Positions 34,001 through 45,400 of a stretch of DNA of 64,000 nucleotides are shown in pieces. The notes below the pieces were generated by a model. That model was not told the origin of the DNA. It saw only the letters and a list, made by a program, of their open reading frames with translations, and searched no databases. Position numbers and translations under genes: made by a program. Origin of the DNA: Beroe forskalii (Eukaryota; Ctenophora; Nuda; Beroida; Beroidae); NCBI GenBank assembly GCA_011033025.1, contig WFMF01000487.1, forward strand, positions 61,810 through 125,809, read 5' to 3'. Each line of letters begins with the position of its first letter. Position 1 is the first letter of the stretch.

Positions 34001-37000
34001 AATTGAAATTTGAAGACTGGGATTACAGCATTTATATAAATATTTTCAATGGAGCTCGCTGAGCGCAAGGAAAGAGAACCCTGGACACTTCATCCTAGTG
34101 ACACCTCCCTCCTCCCACTCACCTCGGGAAGACTCCACCATACACCCCGGGGTAAGTGACGAGGTTCTCCACTCGTGGAGTGGCCGAGTACCTCCCCCGG
34201 TCCCCTCCACTCATGTGATCGCCCGAGTGGTGGCGTTTCCGGGAGTACGCCGGACTGCGGCTTCGCTTTCGCTCCGATTTGTTGGAGGGAGCGGGGGCGG
34301 TTTTCAGGGGTTCCTTCCTCCAGTCGCAACGTGATGATGCTGTCACTTGGACGATTCTTTCTCGGCTGTAGAGGATTTTATTACTCCTTATTTTGTCAGA
34401 TTTTGGTATAAAAATCATTAAAACACTGCTGTATCGTGGAAATACTCATCATCATGGATGGAATATAAAAAAAAAGAAAGCATTGCGAGGATATCACATC
34501 CAAATATAATCAAATTCTCGGCCAGAATCTCCATTGAGGGGCTGCTTGTGCCTCTCCAGAGCCTTCACAGCATCGTCCACCGTGAGCAACTCAACAAAGG
34601 CTTCCCCATTACAATCTCCCCGCGATAGCTTCACTATTTGAATAGCATGGCACTCCAGACCAAAGAGGAAGTCTTGTATTTCTTCCTTGGTTACTTTAGC
34701 CGGCAGGTTGTTCAGTCTGAGTCGGGATTTGGAATTCAGGTTTTGAAAGCATGATTAATATAAAAACTGTTTTAATTGGATTGTGATACTGTACTACAGT
34801 TAACTGAAGCATGCCAGCCAACCTAGTTATAAGTTGAAAATTCAAAAATCTGTTGCAGTCTATTAAGCGGTGCTAAAGAGAATTTACAAAATCAGATGAT
34901 TATAGAGCAGTGATTCTACAGTTTACAGTCTTGGGCAGTCGACTGCACTTTAAATGTTGAGCTTACGAACTTACTTCACGATTGGTTCCTCCAAATCTTC
35001 TGCTGTTTTTGTCACCTTCTCCGTTGTAGGCAACATAGCAATCCAGTCGGCCTTGCTTGACTTGGTTACGTCCACATACCTTAATAGTCGTTATTCAACA
35101 ACAAAGCATAAGATTACAATAAGAAGCACATTCAATTGATTGACTAACAGCACAAATAATTCCAATTTAACGTCATCCGTTTTTGAAGTTTTATGTAACA
35201 GAATCCTGGCAATTCACGCTGCTGTCAATGATGTAATACGTAAGAATAGAAGAAAAGAACATTCGAGCATTAATCCAAATCAGAGATAGTATTTCCAGTG
35301 TTACCTGTGCAACAGTTTAAGTTTGTAATTCTTCAAGGCTTCTCTTGCGTCGTCCAGTGTAGCAAAGTCAATGAAAGCCTCTCCGTGACAGTTACCTTGG
35401 TCGTTTAGCACCATCTACAATAGGGGAAATATTTTATTAGCAATGCTGTAATTACTGGGTATTTTGATAATCTACTGAATTCTAACGATTATACATAATT
35501 ATCACAAATAGAACAGAATGAATCAAGTATGCAGCTTTCACTGTTCAGTAACATTAAATAACAAGTCACTTTACCTCGATAGTTACTATTTCCAAGTCTG
35601 GGAAGAAGTTTCTGATATCCTCTTCTGAAGCTTTGAAAGGAAGACCCTTTAGCTTTACAATCGGCTCTTTGAGGTCGGACAGCACTAAAAGTGGTATAAA
35701 TTTAGTAATCAATTTCTATAATTATAGGGACTTCATAATCAAATGATCAAAGTGGTATTCTGAATACAATGGTTGAAAAGCTTCAAGCATGTAACAGTTC
35801 TAACTTTTCTCCTGTTTGGCTAGTTCAGAATCTCTCTGGTCAGCAGTAGCACGATTCACCAGACAAAACCGAGAACCCATGTACTGCTTATCTTTGGTAA
35901 GAGCTAACTTGACATCTTCTGGAGCAAGGAACTCCACATAGCACCCTCCAGCTGCAGTCCCATCTGCATTCCGTGTAAAACTGATGCCTCTGAGAGAAAA
36001 AGCATTTAAATATTCAATATACTGAGCTTCTTGTAATCATTATTAAATTGATTGATAGGTAGAAAGCACATCATTATTTCATTGATACTGAGGAGCCACA
36101 GTAACACAGATATAATTACCTGAAGCAAATGAATAAATAGACTCACTTCATCTTGCCTCCAGCTATGTCACAGCCAGCAAAGAAGGTTGCAATATCATCT
36201 TGAAGAGCAGTGAATGGCATTCCTGTCAGCTTTACTACTGTGTTAGCATCTGAACTTCCTAAAAAGTTCATCTGTTTTGTGATTGAAATTTTTGGTATTC
36301 CAAGACCAAAAATAAGGAAAGTCATATACTTAGCATATTAGAAATCTGCCAGATGACATCACGAGGCCAATCAATGGATAACTAAAATGCAAAGTATAGT
36401 GGGAGCAAAGCCTGTGCATTCATAGTTTTCTAGTGGGGCCTTTTGACAACAATAAGTCACAGATTCACACCCTAAGCATGTACCTAGTTCCATGTTGGGA
36501 AGCAAGTAAACATAACATGTTATGTTCTATGCAAGTATCCTTACCTTCTCCAGAATCATTGTCAGCTAGGGCAGTTTCCATTGCTTCTCGTGAGACACTG
36601 AGTACCTACAAAAACTTAGAGTGAAGGACAATATTATAAAACAACTCTCATATCTAGGTATGAACTAAATTCTATTTCTTATTTAATCTTGAATGGGTTT
36701 TACAATGCTGATGACAGGAAACTGCTACTGATAGATACTCCAATTAACACCCATTAGTGTAGAAACTACTTACATCAACATATCTGTCTCCAAGATACTT
36801 TTTGTTGAATCCTAAAGCCTTCTTCATATCCTCTCTTTCAAGAAACTCTATGTAAGCTTCATTTGATTTACCTAGTACAGTTGAACAGCTGATTTACTAA
36901 AATAATAGATAATCACTCAGTGAATTCACTTAGGATCTTGGTGGTATATACATTTGAATCATTGGGAAAAATTGTTTCCTTCTCATACACTTCATTCAAT

Positions 37001-37696
37001 ACTGAAATTTCAATGATTGAATAGGTAAACAGCATTAGAATGAATGTAAAACCAAATTAGAAATTGAACTGAACAAATTAATGGATCATTTGATATAAAT
37101 ACCTTTTTGTTGAAATACAAAATGGATTCCTTGATGCTTTCCACCTTTGATATCACAACCAGCAAAGAACTGACATAAAGCAACAGCTGTGGTGTCATAA
37201 GAAAATCCTTTGGCTCTAACAATGTGATCTTCACCCTGGATTGAACTCAATTACATTTAAGAATAATATTTAACCATGACAATTATTGTGGAGATAAGTT
37301 TGTCATCTGATCTGCAAAAAGTCGCAGGCAGTTCAAACTGGACTGTGCATGTGTTTTGAGTTCATGGGGTATAAACATGAATAGTATGTCTGTATGCCAC
37401 CCAAACTTATCCTGTACACACAAAAGACACACAAACTGCAGTTTGAGTTGTCACCATGATAACCATTTACTTGTACTTCCATTAAGTTCAACCTAGTTTC
37501 GAGTATATATCAAGACAAAAGAAATTTGAAAAGTTGAAAGACAATTGAATAAATATAGACAATTGAATAAATATAGGTTTCACTTCAATGACAGGGAAAA
37601 TTTCGTTATGAGATTTGAGAATCATGGTCAGATCCAGGAACTTACTTCAATTGGCTCTCCATCCATTTCAAACTCGTTCTTCACAATTGATGTCAT
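31044..37696 (-). CDS. Five-RRM RNA-binding protein (hnRNP H/F, GRSF1, ESRP, RBM12 type)
   Basis: Fourteen exons with fully consistent GT-AG phases give about 592 aa, starting MTSIVKNEFEMDGEPIE at 37696 and ending GGYRPGQGGNQLPIPSSQA at 31044. Five RRMs are visible: RRM1 (VRAKGFSYDTTAVALCQFF), RRM2 (VVKLTGMPFTALQDDIATFF), RRM3 (VKLKGLPFKASEEDIRNFFP), RRM4 (VKLNNLPAKVTKEEIQDFLF) and RRM5 (LVNMVGLPFSATEEDVKQFF). The GLPF...DI..FF signature marks the quasi-RRM class, which binds G-rich RNA in splicing control. An Arg/Ser/Lys-rich linker (SNKSERKRSRSPAYSRKRHH) separates RRM4 and RRM5 and suggests nuclear speckle contacts. Exon edges include 37646, 37103-37235, 36774-36871, 36545-36605, 36147-36258, 35805-35989, 35575-35684, 35305-35414, 34975-35079, 34498-34716, 34123-34365, 33379-33599, 32767-32838. 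The exact orthologue is uncertain. Confidence 0.88.
31280..32460. repeat. Dispersed noncoding repeat with TGACGTCA palindromes
   Basis: It fills most of the last intron (31103-32766) of the RRM gene. Four TGACGTCA sites occur (near 31422, 31445, 31811, 32432), and A/T-rich blocks resemble 4900-5620 in HUWE1. No open frame and no clear terminal repeats were seen. Confidence 0.5.
32643..32718 (-). mobile_element. tRNA-like head, probably a tRNA-derived SINE
   Basis: On the minus strand there is an A box TGGTGTAATGG (32701-32711) and a B box GGGTTCGATACCC (32658-32670) about 30 bases apart, the internal polymerase III promoter layout. The acceptor stem pairs poorly and the T stem has a mismatch, so a functional tRNA is unlikely. 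A 13-base fragment of the same head (CGGATCTTTCGAT) recurs near 13415. Confidence 0.6.
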
Positions 37697-38485
37697 ATAC
37701 CTGCCAGTATGTTATATTGATATGTTAAATTTCTCCATTTCTCCATCTTATAATTCCAAATGGTGAATATGAATTCTTCAAAGATGTTGCAGCAATCAAT
37801 TTGCAATTTTTTGTCTCAATTTTTGTTTCATTAATATATAGCCCAGATAAAAAATATGTTTTATGTTTTGTGCTGCAGCTGTAAAAATTTATAATAGAAT
37901 TGAATTGAATTGAATTGAAATAAGTTTGAATTTGGACCAAAGCTCAGCTTTCAGGATGTTTGAATTCTGATAGCATATAATAGAATCCAATGTCTTATCT
38001 ATAGAGGTGTATGGGTAATGTATACTACAAACATTACAAAATCCTGAAAGAATTGTTTTGAAAATTGTTCATTGGGCTCACAAGAAGGAGCAATAGAAAT
38101 AGAAATAGAAATAGAAAATTTTTGACATGATATCAACTTGAATATTCAACAAGTAGAGATAAATAACAAGTAGAGATTTAAAAAAAGCTCTCGCAATTTA
38201 AACAACCCAAAAGCTGAGGGAGGTATTGGACTGAAGATGCCTGCACACCACTCATCTTGGAGAGACTTACTTGGATCCCACTGCTCACTCACTTGGATCC
38301 CACTGCTCACGACATTGCATTACCTAAAGGGATCATGTTGGTGTTCAAGTACGGAGTTGGAGAAAAGTCCTGCAGAATGATGTCTTGAAGAAAGATTTAT
38401 TTTTAATTCGAATAAGTAGAGATTAATAATCAAGTAATTTGTTCTGTTTGGTAGCTTTTAATTTATTGAATTTACTGAGTATCAT

Positions 38486-38740
38486 GGGTAGGTCTCCCAT
38501 ATAAACGGGAGCCTTCATTATCTATGACAATGACGTCACTCAGAAAAATATAATTAAGCGCACCTAGCGCTTTAAGGACTAGGGTTAGGGTCAGGATTAG
38601 GGTCAGGATTTGTTAGGGTTAGGGTCGGGTTAGGATTGAGGTTAGGGTTTTGGTTAGGGCTATGGTTAGGTTTAGGATACAGAAAAATTGACGTTTAGAT
38701 CTGTGACGTCACTCAGAGCCGTTTATATGGGAGAGATACC
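38486..38740. mobile_element. TIR element with 8-bp target duplication and telomere-like core
   Basis: The ends are 22-bp inverted repeats: GGTAGGTCTCCCATATAAAC on the left, and on the right GGTATCTCTCCCATATAAAC in reverse complement, with two mismatches. The flanking 8 bases GTATCATG are duplicated at 38479-38486 and 38741-38748. An 8-bp duplication is the hAT hallmark. The core (38580-38690) is a run of degenerate TTAGGG units. TGACGTCACTCAGA occurs near both ends. The element is about 255 bp and noncoding. Confidence 0.78.
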
Positions 38741-38978
38741 GTATCATGTCAAAAATTCGTAGGATGTTACCCTACCCTCGCGCGCGGCGCAACGTTCCAC
38801 ATTTGGACGTCACTTTGCAACCTCGCCATCCAGTCAGAAGAAATAGACGGGGCAACGTCCGTCGAATAGTTACTGCGACGGACGTTACGCAAGTCTAAAT
38901 TCAATAATCCATAATCTTTAATTTAATTTGTAGTGCAAATTAATGATTTAAATCATTATCAATAATTCAAGTTTATTA

Positions 38979-39035
38979 CCACATGTTCATGTTACGCTTG
39001 CGCGCGCAAAATAAGGCTCCGTAACATGGAGTAAC
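38979..39035. repeat. Short dispersed repeat ending CGTAACATGGAGT
   Basis: AAAATAAGGCTCCGTAACAT plus GGAG is shared exactly with 55620-55645. Both copies start with an ACATGTT segment and a run of GCGC, and the end pairs with the start (CATGTTAC/GTAACATG), so each copy can fold. Confidence 0.75.
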
Positions 39036-39482
39036 AAGTTTAACAGAATATACTGACGAGATAGTTTAAGTTGAAGATTTTAATGTTAAATTGTTAACCG
39101 TTAAAGTAATGAAGTTCACGGCATTGTTTCAGAGAAAATATGAAAATGACATTGATATGCAAACTCTAGGCAAGTGTCAACGTTTAAAAGGTAGGTCCAT
39201 GTTCACATAACATATATTTGAGACCGTGTGTCAGGAGACACGACTCCTAGAAGCATCCTCGATTTCACGAGACCTCTGATGTTCAAATGATACATATTAT
39301 GCACTGGCATATTGCCCTTTAAGGAATTCTGATTAATCTATTTATCTTAATTTAATCACTAGTTTGAAAAATTCTTTGTACAATCACCAATATTTAACAA
39401 AATATAAATTTTCGTCACCCAAAATCAAAAACATAAAAAATAGTGTCTATCGAACCGGCTTCCAACCGAAACAGAGATCGGC

Positions 39483-42400
39483 TCACGTGAGTTTTCTACG
39501 CTTCTTATTGTATTTTGGCTTGGGAGGAGAAAACTGAAGTAGTGTACAGTTTTCTTTTTTGTCACTGTTGCTTGTAGTTGTCTCTTTCTTCAGGGATTCA
39601 GCTTCTCGACGCCTCGACCTTGAGATGTATTTGGTGGTGAGATAAACATGCAAATATTGAAAACAAAACATTGGAACGTTTGGGGCAGGTTAATAGTGAA
39701 TGGAAAATGAAGATAATTTGACATTGGTTTAACAAGATCAGATATGGAATGGTATGACGCACAATATTTAGGAAATTCGCTCTAGATTAGCACAACGGTT
39801 CTGCAACATTCACCTGGTTTTAGGAGAGTTGGGTACTTCAAAAGCCGTACTGGACTGATGGGCATGGCTGCAGTGCAGTACTCCTCGAGATATCCTACCA
39901 GTGGACTCCAGATTGAGAGGTTTATCGTAATACTGGACTTCAGTAGGATAGGTAGATCTGCAGGAAAGATATCGTGGTCAACATGGACTCAGGCAAACGG
40001 GTATTAAAAATAGTGTGAACTGAAAAGTTTGAAAATGGTTCAGCGGACGGGGCTTGGACCCTCATTGTCTGTTTCTTCATAAATGAAACTCTCATGAAAC
40101 TCTCTCAATTGGAATATTGCAACGAGAGTTCGTGGTGAGAATCGTAGAATTTATAGCTTGGTGCGAAAAGTGCCTCTCTATTCCCAAAATAGGGAATTGC
40201 ATGTTTTTTCTCGTTTCACCTCAAGTGTGGAGGGGCGGCTTGGTTCCTCTTGGACATTTCCTCAATCCTTGCCTCGTCAACATCGTTGGTGAAATTCTTC
40301 TTGGGCGTCTGATGGGGAAGTTTCATGAAAATACTATGGCAATATACAGATTTCTTCAGACAAAACCCCAGATCCCAACCAAACTTAATTGTGTACCTGT
40401 GTTGCTCAGGAATCCGGAGTCCTGGGTGGCCCAGCCTTGCAGTTGTAAGCTGTGAGGGGTACGTGACCGAAACCCCTCCGTTTCCCTTTGTCACCTGCTG
40501 ATGGTACACCTACATCGCAGATGGCAGGGAGACCTTACAACTGTAGGGTAACCGCTGATGATTCACAGTTTAGTCTCTTCCGCCTCTCATGTCAATCCTT
40601 GAATTAGAAAATCGATATGCAGTATTTTGTTATGTTTGTAGTTTACCCATACACCTCTATAGATAAGACATTGGATTGGAAAATAGGAAAGCTCGCTTTA
40701 TCTGATCGGAATCGAAAATAAACATGAATCTTAATGTATTATCAGAAGGGTACCACATTCCAATCATTGAAGAAGCATTTTTTAACAAAACATGGGCGCG
40801 TTAAATTGAAAATCAGGTCGACGAAACGAACGCGCGTAACGTGCGCGCGTTAAATCCATCGTTAATTACCTGCGCAGCGCGAACAACACCAGGAAAATAG
40901 CAAATTTTGCTAGTACCGATAGTATTTTCAAAAAAGTCAGGACATGTTTTACGGGACTTGTGTCAAGCCGCGCCGCGAATTTCAGCACTCCAAATGCTCG
41001 CGCGAAGCGCGCGCATTTGCAATTTCCTCCCAAGCACGCTGCAAAATTTATCAATAATGCACAATCCCGTTCACACACTATCAGTCGCAGTTCCGACTTG
41101 TTGTCTATGTCCTTTATAGTTGTAAGTTTACGAAGTAGGATTTCAGCTATTGATTTTGTCATACCTTAGGAGGTCTATTTATAAAGGTTGTAATTTGGGG
41201 ATTTTTCGAAAAAATCCCCATATTTTCAACCTACCAAAATTTTGCCCGCCACAATTTTACTCCCCGATTTAATTCAACCCACTTTCGAAATTTCTTGAAC
41301 TATCTGTAGTAAAACAGTACAATTTCGTTTCAGAGATGAGTTTTCAGATAGTTACAGATAATTTAGTCAAAGTCAAATGGTTAAAATAATTGAAATTCAA
41401 AAATTTAGAACAGTAATTAATGAAGCAGAGGCTCAGGAAGACGATCAAGAATTCGATTTGTAATATTATTATTAGAATTAATATATTTTTCCATTGTTTT
41501 CCGCAAAAAATCTTTCATTTGTCAGCAAAAAGTTAGAAAAATCACCCAATTTTATTTGGTGGGTGAAATTTGGGGATTTTTGAAAAAAATCCCCATATTT
41601 TCAACCTACCAAAATTTCAAACACCGCAATTTCAACCCATATAAATAGACCTCCTAAGGTAGTTTTAAAATTTGGGTATCAAAATGTATAGTGCTTTGTT
41701 TTGATATTGATTGTCCCTTAGAACCATCAATATTCAAATATGTCTGCTTGAAAGCAATAATAAAGATGGACATACAATTTCAGCCTGATGATGTCGAACG
41801 TTTTAACTTGATACAGAACATGTTTTTGTGGTGGCTAATTACTTAAGTAAGGTTCATTGCTAATCAAGTACTGAAAGTTTTGGTGGCATGTGCGTGAACA
41901 GTGTGTGAAACGGGAATCAAAAGTCTCATGTAGGTATGGGACGTGGCAATTTGAGGCGATATATTACCCAAAACATCCCAATAGTTCCAAACTAACAACA
42001 ATCAACCCTTAGCCACGCCAAAATCCCACGTATGTGAGAAAAATGTGTCAAATGTGCATCAACTATCAGGCCATGGGACGTGGCGATTTGAGACCTGATA
42101 TTCCTCCAAAACGTATTATGATGATGTGAAAACATATTTCAGAGTTCCTGAGTGCCAAACCAACCATCCCCAACTGTCGGCCACGCCCAAATCTCACGTC
42201 CCATAAATGTGCGAAAAGTGTGTCAAATATGTGTCAAAAGTCCCATGGATGGGAAGTGGCGATATATGACCTGAAAACGTATTATTATGATGTGAAAACA
42301 TATTTCAGAGTTCCTGAGTGCCAAACCAACCATCCCCAACTGTCGGCCACGCCCAAATCCCACGTCCCATAAATGCTCGAAAAGTGTGTCAAATCTGTGT

Positions 42401-45400
42401 CAAGCCATGGGACGTGGCGATTTGAGACCAGATATGCCTCAAAACGTATTATTATGATGGGGAAAACATATTTTAGAGTTCATGAGTGCCAAACCAACCA
42501 TCTCCAACTTTCGGCCACGCCCAAATTCCAAGTCCATAAATGCGCGAAAAAGTGTGTCAAATATGTCAAAAGTCCCATGGATGGGACGTGGCGATTTGAG
42601 GCGATATATGACCTGGCGTGTGTATCATTATGATGAGATCACATATTTTAGAGTTCCTAAGTGCCAAACCAACCACGCTGAACCCTCGGCCACGCCCAAA
42701 TCCCAAGAATGCCCGAAAAGTGTGTCAAATCTGTGTCAAAAGTCCCATGAATGGGACGTGGGATTTGGGCGTGGCCGAAAGTTGGAGATGGTTGGTTTGT
42801 TACTCAGGAACTCTAAAATATGTTATCTCATCATAATACAGATTTGACACACTTTTCAGCATTATGGACGTGGGATTTGGGGCGTGGCTGAGGGTTGGGT
42901 GGTTTTTGGCACTCAGAACTCTAAAATATGTTTTCTCATCATAATAATGTTTTGAGGCATATCTGGTCTCAAATCGCCGTCCCATCCATGGAATTTTTGA
43001 CACATATTTGACATACTTTTCGCGCATTTATGGGACGGGATTTAAGTGGCCGAAAGTTGGAGATGGTTGGTTTGTTACTCAGGAACTCTAAAATATGTTA
43101 TCTCATCATAATAATACGTTTTCAGGTCATATATGGCCTCAAATCGCCACGTCCCATTGACACAGATTTGACACACTTTTCGAGCATTTATGGGACGTGG
43201 GATTTGGGCGTGGCCAAGGGTTGGGTGTGGTTGTTTTGGCACTCAGGAACTCTAAAATATGTTTTCCCATCATAATAATACGTTTTGGAGGCATATCTGG
43301 TCTCAAATCGCCACGTCCCATCCATGGGACTTTTGACACATATTTGACACACTTTTCGCGCATTCATGGGACGTGGGATTTGGGCGTGGCCGAAAGTTGG
43401 AGATGGTTGGTTTGGCACTCAGGAACTCTAAAATATGTTTTCCCATCATAATAATACGTTTTGGAGGCATATCTGGTCTCAAATCTCCACGTCCCATGGC
43501 TTGACACAGATTTGACACACTTTTCGAGCATTTATGGGACGAGGGATTTTGGCGTGGCCGAGGGTTGGGTGTGGTTGGTTTGGCACTCAGGAACTCTAAA
43601 ATATGTTATCTCATCATAATAATACGTTTTCAGGTCATATATCGCCTCAAATCGCCACGTCCCATGGCTTGACACATATTTGACACACTTTTCGCGCATT
43701 TATGGGACGTGAGATTTGGGCGTGGCCGAAAGTTGGAGATGGTTGGTTTGGCACTCACGAACTCTAAAATATGTTTTCCCATCATAATAATACGTTTTGG
43801 AGGCATATCTGGTCTCAAATCGCCACGTCCCATCCATGGGACTTTTGACACATATTTGACACACTTTTCGCGCATTTATGGGACGTGGGATTTGGGCGTG
43901 GCCGAAAGTTGGAGATGGTTGGTTTGGCACTCAGGAACTCTAAAATATGTTATCTCATCATAATAATACGTTTTCAGGTCATATATCGCCTTAAATCGCC
44001 ACGTCCCATCCATGGGACTTTTGACACATATTTGACACACTTTTCCTGCATTTATGGGACGTGAGATTTAGTCGTGGCCGAAAGTTGGAGATGGTTGGTT
44101 TGGCACTCAGGAACTCTAAAATATGTTTTCCCATAATAATAATAATACGTTTTGGAGGCATATCTGGTCTCAAATCGCCACGTCCCATCCATGGGACTTT
44201 TGACACATATTTGACACACTTTTCTCACATTTATGGGACGTGGGATTTGGGCGTGGCCGAAAGTTGGGGATGGTTGGTTTGGCACTCAGGAACTCTAAAA
44301 TATGTTTTCCCATCATAATAATACGTTTTGGAGGCATATCTGGTCTCAAATCGCCACGTCCCATCCATGGGACTTTTGACACATATTTGACACACTTTTC
44401 GCGCATTTATGGGACGTGGGATTTGGGCGTGGCCGAAAGTTGGAGATGGTTGGTTTGGCACTCAGGAACTCTAAAATATGTTTTCCCATCATAATAATAC
44501 GTTTTGGAGGCATATCTGGTCTCAAATCGCCACGTCCCATGGCTTGACACAGATTTGACACACTTTTCGAGCATTTATGGGACGTGGGATTTTGGCGTGG
44601 CCGAGGGATGGGTGTGGTTGGTTTGGCACTCAGGAACTCTAAAATATGTTATCTCATCATAATAATACGTTTTCAGGTCATATATCGCCTCAAATCGCCA
44701 CGTCCCATCCATGGGACTTTTGACACATATTTGACACACTTTTCGCGCATTTATGGGACGTGAGATTTGGGCGTGGCCGAATGTTGGAGATGGTTGGTTT
44801 GGCACTCAGGAACTCTAAAATATGTTTTCCCATCATAATAATACGTTTTGGAGGCATATCTGGTTTCAAATCGCCACGTCCCATCCATGGGACTTTTGAC
44901 ACATATTTGACACACTTTTCGTGCATTTATGGGACGTGGGATTTGGGCGTGGCCGAAAGTTGGAGATGGTTGGTTTGGCACTCAGGAACTCTAAAATATG
45001 TTATCTCATCATAATAACAGGTTTTCAGGTCATATATCGCCTCAAATCGCCACGTCCCATCCATGGGACTTTTGACACATATTTGACACACTTTTCGCGC
45101 ATTTATGGGACGTGAGATTTAGTCGTGGCCGAAAGTTGGAGATGGTTGGTTTGGCACTCAGGAACTCTAAAATATGTTTTCCCATCATAATAATACGTTT
45201 TGGAGGCATATCTGGTCTCAAATCGCCACGTCCCATTCATGGGACTTTTGACACATATTTGACACACTTTTCGTACATTTATGGGACGTGGGATTTGGGC
45301 GTGGCCGAAAGTTGGATATGGTTGGTTTGGCACTCAGGAACTCTAAAATATGTTTTCCCATCATAATAATACGTTTTGGAGGCATATCTGGTCTCAAATC

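Larger units (their letters stand above)
37697..39482. other. Intergenic upstream of the five-RRM gene
   Basis: This 1.8-kb spacer holds the RRM-gene promoter region and the 3' end of the coiled-coil gene. It contains a duplicated GACAATTGAATAAATATAG near 37541, a duplicated CTTGGATCCCACTGCTCAC near 38272, the telomere-repeat TIR element and a short dispersed repeat near 38980. Confidence 0.7.

Noticed and set aside
40117-40455. Plus-strand 112-codon frame
   Set aside because: It overlaps a phase-consistent minus-strand exon (40220-40308) of the coiled-coil gene and has no recognisable similarity.
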